Shown here: in pieces, positions 45,001-50,940 of the stretch | Position numbering within the stretch: position 1 is the first letter of the stretch | Layout of the letters: each line of letters starts with the position of its first letter | Origin: Pseudomonas vanderleydeniana | GTDB lineage: Bacteria > Pseudomonadota > Gammaproteobacteria > Pseudomonadales > Pseudomonadaceae | DNA length: 64,000 nt | Assembly: GCF_014268755.2 (NCBI RefSeq) | Contig: NZ_CP077093.1 | Span: 2,716,001 to 2,780,000 of the forward strand | Direction: 5' to 3' | Program-made: the position numbers and the translations under genes | Notes under the pieces: generated by a model | Told to the model about the DNA's origin: nothing | The model's input: only the letters and a program-made list of their open reading frames with translations | Database searches by the model: none

Positions 45001-45552
45001 AGCCTCAGGGAGATCAGTATCTTCGGTTTCCGGGGGGCGGGGTCGCCCAGAGATTTGATCGATGGTACTGTCCATCCATATACAGTAACTGGGCATGTGG
45101 GATACTCATTTGATGGCGGTAAGACAATTTTTGGTTTTGGTCCAGACGTCTATGGGAAGTCGAATTTCGAGATTATCCAGTCGCTAAGGAAGGGTGACAG
45201 CTACCCAGGGTTGGTGACTGATGATACTAGTGTTTTCAAATATGTTGCGAATAACCCTGGTGAGGCGCGCGGTGGTTTACCTCAGGTTGTCTACGAGCAA
45301 AAAATCCCTGTTACGCAGGAGCAATTCTCGGAAATTCAGAAAATGCATGATTCTATAGGTGTTAAAAATCCTCTGGATGACGTGCGTTATGTTTTTCCTG
45401 GTAGAGAGGGGGCTGAACCTGGTGTCTGCTATTTTAACTGCGCCACGTTTCCAAGTTATTTAGGTGTGAAGATTCCAGAGAGTACGGGAGTCATGATTAA
45501 TTATATGCCTTATCTTGAGAGGCTTGGAAAGCCATGGAGTCCAGTTAAATGA
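33094..45552 (+). CDS. TpsA/CdiA-like filamentous hemagglutinin with C-terminal toxin domain
   Basis: A 4152-residue secreted exoprotein. Residues 1-47 form an extended signal peptide ending LWAQA. The TPS secretion domain (~50-300) carries IVANPYGITCNGCGFI. FHA-1 type repeats (many LDN...G units) fill ~330-1960. A conserved central region begins near 2392 (YLIETNPVLTDLKQF). FHA-2 repeats run ~2540-3490. A hydrophobic pre-toxin region (~3550-3720) ends at EQYNRQIHPTEARL. The last ~170 residues look like the toxin, with H4001 in TGHVGYSFDGGKTI and C4116 in CYFNCATF. That order of His then Asn-Cys resembles permuted papain-like folds (inference). GC content falls after about 44.4 kb, as expected for an exchanged toxin tip. 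The immunity gene overlaps the stop. Confidence 0.93.
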   Translation: MDVRQFAFLVGQPSAALKNRDHFLGLPKRGIAFLLANVMFWQPLWAQADGIVVSAPGTTLGQAGNGVPIVNIAAPNGSGLSHNQFQDYNVGSQGVILNNATNRTQSTQLGGIILGNSNLNGRAASTILNEVNGGSPSQLRGYTEVAGQSAHVIVANPYGITCNGCGFINTPQATLTTGKAVITNGQVSGYQVDRGSVSIEGALLNANNIDRFEIITRSAKLNAEIQAKNLAIITGANDVDAKTLKATARAADPATAPQLAIDSSALGGMYAGAIKLVGTEAGVGVKLDGKMVASGGDIQLDANGHLSMVDTAATGAVNVKAQSLETKGPVYAGTTLDVKTQGDLTSQNNLVAKDRITLNSGGQLTNNGIIEAGVNVDNSRNAAGDVSIRAQNVNNAGKSIIASRNLKVTAAQALDNREGAISGAATTALAATSVNNVQGQVTGDLGLSIDLSGALNNQAGTLGSGGALNLTAASLDNRAAGTVLAAGGSLAVTVRGAVDNREQGKLRATGAIDLTTGSLDNRGGSLAGKDQLTLRSASVDNRVGLIQAEQGVTLLVDQIDNRAGELSSTGGKVKLDAQRLDNSDGGKLLAETDLALTVAQLINQTQGRLFAKGNASLSGTNLDNTGGTVSSLTGLDIRLDGALLNNTGLLSSEGTLSLKAASLDNTNGQIGSAGDLSIDSLDAVLNQGGSVLTDHGLTLASSRLDNSQKGRISGLGAVRVTTGTFDNSQEGRLVSDDRLDLTAAQVNNAAGRIASGKDLTASVTGLDQQNGELFSKTQLNLDLNNGQLNNQAGLINGPVLVLKNLNGVNNQGGEISSAQAFTLAAQSLDNSNGKLLGNQGLTLRIEQALNNVKGLVSAASLDSRSASLDNSQGQISSRGQADLTVTGALTNLNGQLIATGDLSLTGTSLDNRQNGLVGATKALKLNVDQIDNRAGELSANANINVTANRLDNRDGGKVLADTTLAVDSAQTLNGNQGLLKGKTGLTLDGQTLDNTNGQLISGQDSRITLTGDLDNSQGLLSSEGQLDVSAAQLTNTAGSLSSAGPLSAKATAALINQGGRLVSDRGVTVNSASLDNTAQGVISGKGAVGVTTGAFDNSTGSLTSADRLTLTAGQVTNQGGRIGSDKALTASVTGLDQQGGKLFSNSALTLDMNQGQLNNQNGLINAPLLVFNHLKDVNNQGGEISSAQAFTLAAESLDNSNGKLLGDQTVTLRVNQALTNLKGLIAAAALDIRAASLDSSNGGEVSAQGDIDLSVSSLTQNGGRLLSDQAIRLDLAGGDLDNRNGLLNAKGPLTLNNLRDLNNQNGELSSRQSFDVAGRNLDNSNGKLISNNQLGVTGTTLINQNGLISGWQGLNVKGASLDNRNSGTLSSRSGNLDVSLSGALLNGDKGALVSQQNLTVNADSLDNRAGILSSGAGQKLTVTGLLDNTQGGSIDSGAALTLQAMALNNAGSISAEQAIGFTGTDLDNSNGTLTGNGAVTLDLLGALTNSNGKLASAGPLVISRSSQISNQGGQLVSQGLLSLLSGSLDNSNHGTLAANDNLQITSSGAVQNNADGLIYSRNGDLGVNAASLSNGKGALQGQGALNLTVTGDIDNQSGKLLAQNGNLTVSAASLDNRGGTLSSLKGALETRIVGVLKNGYDLNNNRQGGILQGQRLNLRALGGFDNYGGRVSAQSGDALITTADFDNRNGGVYAKGLVQVTGNNFDNSGDNDGQIAGQRIDLSLNGVLNNRLGIIESDSTLSVRAASLDNQTGQLRALGNSGKTDFQIGGLFDNRNGKLETANSDLTLNVGGFQNQGGSLLHVGSGTFDIATDKLLNAGGTVTTRGGLTLTADNWTNSSVLQANRLTLNIGTLNQTANGQLLAVDSLTGTGGNWNNDGLIASDGTASLNLSGSYGGNGRYSTQGTLGLNAASVSLGSAGSIAGGGDTTLNVGGLLSNAGRLTSNAGLSVVSGSLTNNGTLASAQNLSIKAHDLLSNNGSLLFSGGDMGLQVDTLTNNQGDIYSLGALTVSGYADGTRANQLENISGSLESQGDMTLRAQSLLNRKDKLTYKSSFVSGSIGVNNYYTGSKHRQTNYIATEVFQSAIDEDSRQASLQSGRNLTIDGGDIVNRYSAMTASGNINIAANNLTNEGAVAGRTTRTRTWYSGWAKKGSDYGFISSYVVPYNAQSTPTPISVDAFTNYTSAWGGGLIGDTTTAASGGTGLAAAVIQAGGSVAINATQNLINSSVVDYTRPEITQQRSAATATAKVLPSVVLLNAQLPPNLAQQQVNPVTLPGFSLPSGQNGLFRLSGQGVSLVTVAGAQGMHSSAVDAAQRQQNAGDGQARHLPLADAARGTAGDLQLEQNARPTTATIVSGNVAGPGDAGSVLLPAGSQVVNHVRGLPDVSGKSSPQKYLIETNPVLTDLKQFMSSDYMLSNLGYDPDTSAKRLGDGFYEQKLIQQAVTARTGQRFIDGQTSDEGLYKYLMDNAIKSKQELNLAVGVSLTSEQVAALTHDIVWLENTEVNGEQVLVPVLYLANANNRLTADGALIQGSDVQLIAGQDLSNAGTLRASNNLSASAGNDLTNSGLIQADNRLDLLAGHNIVNKAGGVIAGRDVSLTATTGDVINERTVTQIDSGRGDVTLHRDVVDSAARIESANDLVVRAGRDVTSQGGVLQSGRDTQIVAGRDINLIAAEQRDAVSIGKGHSTEQVTQLSSTLTAGRDVSLGAGRDLTAIASQIDAKRDVALSATGDLTLASAANEQHVYDQTRKVTRQEDHTQQVASSVSAGGNAVLTAGKDLGLIASKVSAGNEAYLSAAANLTLQTATNDDYSFFSKVKKSSSGKKSQLDEVASSTNMASSVSSGNKTTLVAGQDMTIKGSAVDSEKGGVTLVAGNDLQVVAATDSSSARHERSKSKSSWGGLKSSKVKDQVAETKTTAVGSLISGNTVDVASTRDVTVTGSSLVSTQDLNVQAGRDLKIDAAENTFTRNELHKEKNRDLTGVLTANNMGIDDITGNQHLSISSRNHTGKAAQTTLTGSTVGSSEGSINLAAGRELSVIASDLVSTKNTSLAGSNVTLAAGMETASQSSTDKSSSLAVGRVVGGAIVDTVKSIQASTKAAQNSDDSRLKAVKGAQALMSVNDLGDRADDLMAALQGKPNSSGAVFKIGTELASTHSKSSTQYDSSTAKQTTVNSGGNLVIVASGKAADTAGDIHVVGSSLKSADTLLLAKNDITFESAQNTEDRENKNSHSKTAIGASFNIGSQNGFTLDLGAQLAQGKGSGHDVTQVNSTLDTGTLKLQSGKDTTLAGAQIHADNIQAVIGGDLNIASRQDTSEHKNKQGSGGFGASICVPPFCYGETVTATANLAASNMNSKYKAVADQSGLFAGKDGYDISVGKNTVLQGSVIASEASADKNRLSTDRLIVSDIKNVSEIKSQSAGISVSYGSGNYGDLKPSTNFGGSVPLSLKDSDHSTTRSAVSEGTIIVRSADGANDLVGLNRDTANANSHLDRPDEKAMQERIDLIQSTVALSKSVISKVASSQQQAAIERANKATTEQERDAAIADAKSWGVGGDKRFMADIAAGLIAAGMGGVGGSTAIGLVANTTAADTAKKIGDYADQQLAQATRDNDKPLQAAWGEGGAARVLLHSLAGAAQGLSSGSALSGALSAGTSAALMPALDEVLKKNGIGFESRDAFDALLAAGLGAAVGKNGISQASGATIAGNIEQYNRQIHPTEARLIEQEAPKLAAKLGISDAEAEQRMARAFAFYIDGNWQKTIGGAGEQFDADTLASLGKALAPLASRYDSAVGAIENGGKGYSASETLDLIKGYGQAHQSDFKNADIGIAYLGDPKTYNTDGLVDFYKLNLDYSGRKAGTFDGLGGVLAGGGMSLWSLVQATASMGNEIFSGHVLNVANNTLDPFVEPQDIIGGWKVISDGQKLVFDLQNNVYGQAQQTTKNAVDLATLLLPGPGEAATVGKLGKLGEAAELANAADSLREISIFGFRGAGSPRDLIDGTVHPYTVTGHVGYSFDGGKTIFGFGPDVYGKSNFEIIQSLRKGDSYPGLVTDDTSVFKYVANNPGEARGGLPQVVYEQKIPVTQEQFSEIQKMHDSIGVKNPLDDVRYVFPGREGAEPGVCYFNCATFPSYLGVKIPESTGVMINYMPYLERLGKPWSPVK
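35185..36850 (+). repeat. Internal duplication within tpsA (369-codon offset)
   Basis: A segment of about 185 codons from ~35185 recurs at an offset of 1107 bases. Matching landmarks are NNQGGEISSAQAF at 35518 and 36625, preceded in both by LTASVTGLDQQ and followed by SLDNSNGKLLG. The copies have diverged by substitutions but keep frame. They lie within a larger field of FHA repeats. Confidence 0.65.
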
Positions 45553-46019
45553 GTGGTAAGTCGGAGTTTTTATTTGACAAGGTCTCCGAGTATGATCTTG
45601 TTTTTATTGATGTTGTTGGCGAGCCGAGCCCGCAGTTATTGAGAGCAAAGGTTAGGCGTGTATATTCTTGCGGAAAGTGTTTTGATGATTTCTCTCTCTG
45701 TTCGGAGATTGATTTTGTCCAGGCTAGTATGGCTTGGGGGAATATGGCTCTAGCGGTCGGAGATCAAGCTTTTTTGTTTTTGAGTACCATTAGTGGTCGG
45801 TTGTATGAGGATTGCTGGCATGGGCATATGGTTGTTGAAGAGATTGAAGGCGATCTGTACGCTATTTTTCAGCATAAGGAAATGTGGTTGAATGAAGATA
45901 TGCCGCCTTTGCTTAGAGAAAACTCAAGGCCGGATCCGAAGAACTCACATACAACGGCGGTTCGTTTTGATGCTGTGGAATCTTACCTTTTGAGCTTGAT
46001 TGAAAAGGCAGGGCGGTAA
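45549..46019 (+). CDS. Predicted immunity protein for the adjacent TpsA toxin
   Basis: A 156-residue soluble protein starting MSGKSEFLFDKVSEYDLVF and ending ESYLLSLIEKAGR, rich in acidic and aromatic residues and of low GC. Its ATG overlaps the tpsA stop by four bases, the usual place for a CdiI-type immunity gene. A diverged second copy lies 0.8 kb downstream, which also fits the immunity-gene pattern. No family is recognised. The role is inferred from position only: it would bind and block the toxin in sibling cells. Confidence 0.75.
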   Translation: MSGKSEFLFDKVSEYDLVFIDVVGEPSPQLLRAKVRRVYSCGKCFDDFSLCSEIDFVQASMAWGNMALAVGDQAFLFLSTISGRLYEDCWHGHMVVEEIEGDLYAIFQHKEMWLNEDMPPLLRENSRPDPKNSHTTAVRFDAVESYLLSLIEKAGR

Positions 46020-46062
46020 GAGGTTCGAGTGTGGAATACAGTTAGAAACAGCAGGGCGTGGC

Positions 46063-46104
46063 AGAAACTGGGACGCCCTTTAGCCGGTCTCGAGTCAAGG
46101 TCAA
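46063..46104 (+). repeat. 42-bp direct repeat, copy 1 (5' end of an RDD-like gene)
   Basis: These 42 bases match 50941-50982 at 39 of 42 positions; similarity weakens but continues to about 46140. The frame reads SRSRVKVNSHSALLFLAA here and SRSRVKVKRHRALLFLAL in copy 2. In this copy the frame ends after about 34 codons at TGA, so it is a stub. A stem CAGCAGGGCG...CGCCCTGCTG followed by T5 (46050-46127) spans it and could terminate the immunity gene transcript. Confidence 0.75.
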
Positions 46105-46394
46105 TAGCCACAGCGCCCTGCTGTTTTTAGCTGCAGGGTTTGCCATTCAACTCAACCTGATCGGTCGAACCCGTTTTCTCATGTTCTGACTACGACCGAG
46201 TCGTGCCTGACACCCATTTGGATCAAGCGGTCGCGATACTGCGCGCGCGCCCTGGCAACTGACTGCCCCAGAGAAACGTTGGTGCCGCCAAGATGTCCCA
46301 ACCGTGGCGCAGAACTGTGGTTCGTGCAAACACACCTCCAATCTCAACGGGCTCACTTGGCAGACGACCCGGTTACAACACACTCAGGCGGTGA

Positions 46395-46763
46395 AAGCCG
46401 GCCTCCACTCAGACTCTACTGGCGTTTTGTCGTTACATCGAACTGAATCCTGTGCGTGCTCGCATGGTCGCTGATCCCTTGGATTACCCATGGTCGAGGT
46501 ACCAGACTCGGATGAGTGGATTAGAAATGACTGTTTGCTGGGTGTTGACCCTTTTGGATGATACGGCGAAAGAGCGGCGCCATCGTTATGAGATATTTGT
46601 AAGACAAGCCGTTTCTGCTGACGAAATCAGTTTGATCCGCGATGCTCTGCAACGAAGCCAGTTGACCGGGACAGATCGTTTCGTGGATGAGGTGGAAAGG
46701 GTTACTGGCTTACAGGTAGGGAGACGAGGTCCGGGTCGACCAGCGAGATGTTTGGTAAAGTAA
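46395..46763 (+). pseudogene. Remnant of a Y1/RAYT-type transposase (C-terminal part)
   Basis: The frame reads FCRYIELNPVRARMVADPLD and then DYPWSRYQTRMSG, the C-terminal signature of the Y1 (IS200-like, REP-associated) transposase group. It ends VGRRGPGRPARCLVK. The N-terminal catalytic half with the HUH motif is missing: a stop lies just upstream at 46392 and no start is apparent. It is a dead fragment. The 250 bases before it hold no recognisable gene. Confidence 0.75.
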
Positions 46764-46998
46764 ATGTGCCCTCATTTCTCATGGAAACCAGCGAAATGAT
46801 TAAGAATTCAGATTTTTATTTGATAAGGTTCTGCATAATGATCTTGCTTTGGTAGATGTTTTTGGCGAGCCTGGCCCGCAAATGCTAAAGGCAACGGTTC
46901 GACGAGTATATTCTAGCGGGAAAGGGCTTGATGATGCGCTCCTTGGGAGAGACATTGAGTTCGTTCGAGGCAGCAGGGCTTGGGGGAACAAGGTCCTG

Positions 46999-48376
46999 GA
47001 TCGTGTCCCTAGAAGTGGTGTAACTGAACCAACCGAAGGCGCCCTGCGGGCGAAAGAGGTGGGTCATCGTGGTTCTTGGCTAACGTTGAGTTTGCGGACT
47101 TAACCTTCACCAGGAAACCACGATGACCAAGCCCACTATCGCATTGACCGAGTTGGTTGAGAAAGGGGCAGACGCTGATCTGCTCAAGCAAATGATCCAG
47201 TTTGTTGCCCAGCGCATGATGGAGTTCGACGTCGAGGGCTTGTGCGGCGCCGGTTTCGACGTCAAAAGCCCTGACCGAACAAACAGCCGCAACGGCTACC
47301 GCGATCGCCTCTGGCAAACTCGCGCTGGCGACGTTGACCTGAAGATCCCCAAGCTGCGCCAGGGCAGCTATTTTCCCGGTTTTCTCGAACCACGACGCAC
47401 CGCCGAAAAGGCCATGGCAGCCGTGATCCAGGAAGCCTATATCCAGGGCGTTTCGACGCGCTCGGTCGACGAACTGGTCAAGGCCATGGGCATGTCCGGC
47501 ATCTCGAAAAGCCAAGTATCCAGGCTCGCTGGCGAGATCGATGAGCGCGTCCACGCCTTCCTTGATCGACCGCTTGAGGGCGATTGGCCCTACCTGTGGA
47601 TTGACGCTACCTACGTCAAGGTGCGGGAGGCCGGGCGCATCGTCTCGGTCGCCGTCATAATCGCTGTGGCCGTGAACACCAACGGCGGGCGCGAGGTGCT
47701 GGGTATGCGGGTTGGCCCGTCGGAAGCCGAACCGTTCTGGACGGACTTCCTGAGAAGCCTGATGCGACGCGGGCTGCGGGGTGTGAAACTGGTGATCTCT
47801 GACGCTCACGAAGGGCTCAAGGCCGCTGTTTCCAAGGTTTTCCACGCGACCTGGCAACGCTGTCGCGTTCACTTCATGCGCAATGCCATGGCCCATGTCG
47901 GCAAGGGCCAGCGCACCATGGTAGCGGCCTTGCTGCGCACGGTGTTTGCCCAGGACAGTCGAACCGAATGCCATCAGCAATGGCGGCTGGTGGCTGATCA
48001 ACTTCGTGAGAAATACCCCAAGATCGCCACGCTCATGGACGGCTGCGAAGATGAAGTGCTGGCGCACATGGCCTTCCCGAAGGCACATCGACAGCAGTTA
48101 CACAGCACTAACCCGCTGGAACGGCTAAACGCTGAGATCAAGCGGCGTACCGAAGTGGTGGGCATCTTCCCCAACGATCCGGCGATTACACGGTTGGTTG
48201 GGGCAATGCTGCTGGAGCAGAACGACGAGTGGTGCCTGCAACGGCGCTATATGCAGTTGGAGGCCTTCGAGGCGGTCAGCGATAATCCGCAGGCCAAGCT
48301 GTCGGCCGTGATCAACTAAACGGCAAACTCAGTGGCCAGAGCCATGATGAGTTACACCACGTCCTGGGACACGATC
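46999..48376 (+). mobile_element. IS256-family insertion sequence, complete, 1378 bp
   Basis: The ends are inverted repeats: GATCGTGTCCC then GTGGTGTAACT on the left, and the same two blocks, inverted, on the right. Of 27 terminal bases 24 match. The 8-bp direct repeat AGGTCCTG flanks it at 46991-46998 and 48377-48384, as expected for IS256-type transposition. It carries one transposase gene and interrupts an orphan immunity gene. Intact ends suggest recent arrival. Confidence 0.92.
47123..48319 (+). CDS. IS256-family (mutator-type) transposase
   Basis: A 398-residue DDE transposase. Catalytic residues are D161 in [11 protein letters not shown]227 in [13 protein letters not shown] and E333 in [15 protein letters not shown]. 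The C/H motif CRVHFMRN between the second D and E is also typical. An AGGAAACC site precedes the ATG. The frame is intact, so the element may be active. Confidence 0.95.
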   Translation: MTKPTIALTELVEKGADADLLKQMIQFVAQRMMEFDVEGLCGAGFDVKSPDRTNSRNGYRDRLWQTRAGDVDLKIPKLRQGSYFPGFLEPRRTAEKAMAAVIQEAYIQGVSTRSVDELVKAMGMSGISKSQVSRLAGEIDERVHAFLDRPLEGDWPYLWIDATYVKVREAGRIVSVAVIIAVAVNTNGGREVLGMRVGPSEAEPFWTDFLRSLMRRGLRGVKLVISDAHEGLKAAVSKVFHATWQRCRVHFMRNAMAHVGKGQRTMVAALLRTVFAQDSRTECHQQWRLVADQLREKYPKIATLMDGCEDEVLAHMAFPKAHRQQLHSTNPLERLNAEIKRRTEVVGIFPNDPAITRLVGAMLLEQNDEWCLQRRYMQLEAFEAVSDNPQAKLSAVIN

Positions 48377-48795
48377 AGGTCCTGGAGGTTGGGGACCAAG
48401 CTTTGTTATTTGTACGTCGTTTGGCTGCCGGCTCGCTATACGAAGATTCTTGGCGTGGGCATATGGTTGTGGAGGGAATTGATGATCATGTATATGCAAT
48501 TTTTCAGTTCAAGGAAATGTGGCTGGACAAGAAAATTCCATCTTTGATTAGGGCGCATGCTCGACAGGATCCGAGACGTTCATATGCAACAGTCATTCGC
48601 TTTGATATCGTTGAATCTTATCTTTTGAGTCTGATTGAAAAGGTTAATGTCAAAACCTGAGATAACCGTAAGGGAAATAGAATTGGGAAATAAATGCGCC
48701 CCCGTTGTCTGCCGTTTTCTCACCACCGTTTTCTTCATTGAACCGTAAGAATCTTCAGTGTCCATGCATGGGCGATTAGGTAATTGGTATTTGAA

Positions 48796-49374
48796 ATGAG
48801 CCTCACAACCTATGAGTTGCTCCACGGCGTCCCCATCGGAGCCGAGTACGCCGTGGATGCGACGGAACTCGACAAGGAAGATATTCCGCAGGCCAGGGTC
48901 GATGCAGTCATGGACATCCTGCGCAAGAGCGACGACCGTGAGGAACATTTCCTGGCGGCCAGGCTGCTATGCAGTTGGGGCTATCATGAGGGTTTGGCTG
49001 CGTTGGAGAAAGGCATGGCCGAGCCCGAAGGACTCGAGGGTTTCATCACCCATCGGCTGCATGGCTGCGATGACACCTACAATCATGTGCAGCTTGCCGT
49101 TCTACGTTACTTCGCAGATTTGGCTGACCGTGGTGAAGTCGAAGAGGCAAGGAGACAGGTGTACGCTCCTCTGTCGAGGGTCATTGCGTTGGCTGCCAAT
49201 CGGCGCTTCGAGATATCCGCGATTCTGGAGTTCATCCGTCGTGAAGGTTTTCTCGAATACATGCCTTCGATCGAGCAATATTTTCTGGAAATTATTAAGC
49301 AACCGGAAATTTTTCACTGGAAGATAGCAGAGGCTGCCAACTTTTTTGCTAGCCTCCGTAGAAGCGGGGGCTAG
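48796..49374 (+). CDS. Hypothetical helical-repeat protein, possible immunity protein
   Basis: A 192-residue acidic, all-helical protein starting MSLTTYELLHGVPIGAEYAV. Segments such as DDREEHFLAARLLCSWGYHE and HVQLAVLRYFADLADRG look like HEAT-type helical pairs. It has no signal peptide or catalytic motif. Its place after the immunity copies, with no metabolic neighbours, suggests an orphan immunity protein of a lost toxin, which is inference. The ribosome site is weak. GC is higher than that of the genes around it, so it may have a separate origin. Confidence 0.65.
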   Translation: MSLTTYELLHGVPIGAEYAVDATELDKEDIPQARVDAVMDILRKSDDREEHFLAARLLCSWGYHEGLAALEKGMAEPEGLEGFITHRLHGCDDTYNHVQLAVLRYFADLADRGEVEEARRQVYAPLSRVIALAANRRFEISAILEFIRREGFLEYMPSIEQYFLEIIKQPEIFHWKIAEAANFFASLRRSGG

Positions 49375-49543
49375 CAACGTGGACGGATTTATTTTCTGAA
49401 AGTGTGAAATAAATTTGCGAAATGAATCCGTCATCTTTTTCCTAAAGCTCCTTCACTGCCATGCTCAGAAACAGGGGCGGCGGGCGCAACCTGCCGACGC
49501 AGCGTACACCACTGGTCCGTTGATTGGAGCAAGCAAGAAGATC

Positions 49544-49830
49544 ATGTCGCCAGAGGTATGCGTTTTCCGTCGAGCAGAAATCAAAGCTTGGAGGTTATTG
49601 CGCAAAGGTGAGACCCTGAGCGTCATAACCATTGCAATCCAGAAACCCACTGGAACCGTGCATAAATTGCTGGCCTGCAACGGTGGGGGGGATTTTTCCT
49701 CGAACCCGACAGCGCTCACGGCTCGCATTGACGCTGCTTGAGCGTGAAGAAGATGGGTTGCTACACCGAGGTCTACTATTAATCCGAGTCTTCGCGGTTT
49801 GTCTAGTCAGGGTGAATTTAAAGCTTTCTA
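49544..49830 (+). pseudogene. Remnant of an IS30-type transposase
   Basis: One frame reads LRKGETLSVITIAIQKPTGT then VHKLLACNGG. The next frame continues IFPRTRQRSRLALTLLEREE. Together they match the N-terminal helix-turn-helix of IS30 transposases. The frame shift falls in a run of G at 49683-49690. The catalytic part is gone and the sequence soon merges with unrelated DNA. The stretch from 49375 to 49543 holds nothing recognised. Confidence 0.65.
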
Positions 49831-49842
49831 TCCAGGTAAGCC

Positions 49843-50214
49843 ATGATGGCGAATTTTTCTTCAACGGCGTGTGAGCAGTGTGCTGGTGAGTTAGTTTCCT
49901 TCAAGGAAGGTAGCGTTTGTGGTAGCAAATGTTTGGCTTGTGGCTGGTCTTTGGTTACTACGGACATATCGGGGATTAAGTTTGATGAAACGAATTATGA
50001 GATCTTCTGTGTTGGTGATTATAAAGATAAGGCTCATGTGACGTGTGTCTCAAAGGCGTCTGGATTTGGTTTTTTGAAATCCAGGGAGAATCTTTGTCAG
50101 GGAGAGTTTGTTGTATTTTGTGGGAAGGCAGTAGATATTTTAAAAATCCGTGATGAGCTTGTTGTTGCTGGGTTAAGGTGTAGCATTAAGCCGGATTTTA
50201 TTTGGGGTGGCTAG
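49843..50214 (+). CDS. Small cysteine-rich hypothetical protein
   Basis: A 123-residue protein of low GC. The N-terminus has paired cysteines (CEQCAGELVSFKEGSVCGSK and CLACGWS) that could hold one zinc ion, in a zinc-ribbon-like pattern. The rest is a mixed alpha/beta domain ending CSIKPDFIWGG. An AGGTAAG site precedes the ATG; the second ATG is an alternative start. No family is recognised. Size, composition and location fit an orphan immunity gene, but this is inference. Confidence 0.6.
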   Translation: MMANFSSTACEQCAGELVSFKEGSVCGSKCLACGWSLVTTDISGIKFDETNYEIFCVGDYKDKAHVTCVSKASGFGFLKSRENLCQGEFVVFCGKAVDILKIRDELVVAGLRCSIKPDFIWGG

Positions 50215-50519
50215 CTATCCTTCCAGGGAGGCGATGGCAGGGTCGCGGAGACAAATTTATTTTCTGCGTGTATAGGCGGGGCGTCTTGCTGTGAAGTACG
50301 GTTCTATGATTTAAAATGTTATCGGGCTTGCGATGTATGATTTCGTGAATATAGGTTGCTTTAAGGGTGATAAGGTGTTACGGGTGGTCATGATGAAGAT
50401 GAGGGTGGGTTTGTTTTTAAGGGCTTGGAATAATGCTGCGCAATAATCCGCAAAATTTGTAAAATCATTTTTTGCTGAAGTTCGCAATACGAAAAATCTA
50501 TTTGAAAAGGAAGCACTAC
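50215..50519. other. AT-rich gap with no intact gene
   Basis: This ~300-base stretch has low GC like the genes around it. A short frame near 50378-50430 ends GGHDEDEGGFVFKGLE and may be the tail of a lost immunity gene, but it has no start. It presumably also holds the promoter of the lipoprotein gene. Confidence 0.4.
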
Positions 50520-50930
50520 GTGAAACGAAATTTCTCCCTTATCCTTGTTGTACTGGCTGCAGCTCTAGGTGGCTGTGCCGCCCACAAACCGGCCAACGAT
50601 CCAGCCTTGATTGGTTCATGGAAAGGTCTGCGGGCAGAAAACGGCAAATGCCAGTTCCTATCCTGGAACAATGACTTCAAGCCCGATGGCAGCTTCACCG
50701 TCACCTTCTTCCGGGATGCTCAGCAGACCCAGCCGATTCAAACCGAACATGGCAGATGGTCTGCCGCCAATGGCAAGAACGAATTGAGAACTGATGGAGT
50801 GCGGTTACCCGATGTCTATACCTACCAATTTATCGATGCTGACACGGTACATTACGTGAATGTGGCGTCAGACCCTTCCGGGGATTGCCAGGAAGACTAT
50901 GAATTCACTGAGCGCCGCATTCGCGGTTAA
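50520..50930 (+). CDS. Putative lipoprotein
   Basis: A 136-residue protein starting with GTG after an AAGGAAG site. The N-terminus MKRNFSLILVVLAAALGG followed by Cys is a lipoprotein signal with lipobox LGGC. The mature part has GSWKGLRAENGKC and a C-terminal DCQEDYEFTERRIRG, a small beta-rich domain resembling lipocalin-like META or DUF-type lipoproteins. Two or more Cys in the mature part could pair. The role is unknown. Confidence 0.75.
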   Translation: MKRNFSLILVVLAAALGGCAAHKPANDPALIGSWKGLRAENGKCQFLSWNNDFKPDGSFTVTFFRDAQQTQPIQTEHGRWSAANGKNELRTDGVRLPDVYTYQFIDADTVHYVNVASDPSGDCQEDYEFTERRIRG

Positions 50931-50940
50931 GCCAATTTAG

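Larger units (their letters stand above)
46796..48660 (+). pseudogene. Second immunity-gene copy, frameshifted and split by an IS
   Basis: Joining 46796-46998 to 48385-48660 rebuilds a homologue of the 45549 immunity gene. The left part reads DVFGEPGPQM...VRRVYSSGKG and ends AWGNKVL. The right part begins EVGDQALLFV and ends ESYLLSLIEKVNVKT. Removing the IS and one 8-bp target copy restores frame exactly at the junction. Separately, one base is missing near 46812 (GATTTTTATTTG against GAGTTTTTATTTG in the intact gene), which breaks the frame from the ATG at 46796. No toxin gene precedes it, so it is an orphan immunity gene, now inactive. Confidence 0.88.

Noticed and set aside
46050..46127. 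Small RNA or tRNA-like gene in the repeat after the immunity gene
   Set aside because: The sequence encodes the RDD-like 5' end in both copies, and the stem is better explained as a terminator; no cloverleaf can be drawn.
46147..46383. 78-codon minus-strand open frame
   Set aside because: No ribosome site, no recognisable content; it lies in degenerate DNA before the transposase remnant.
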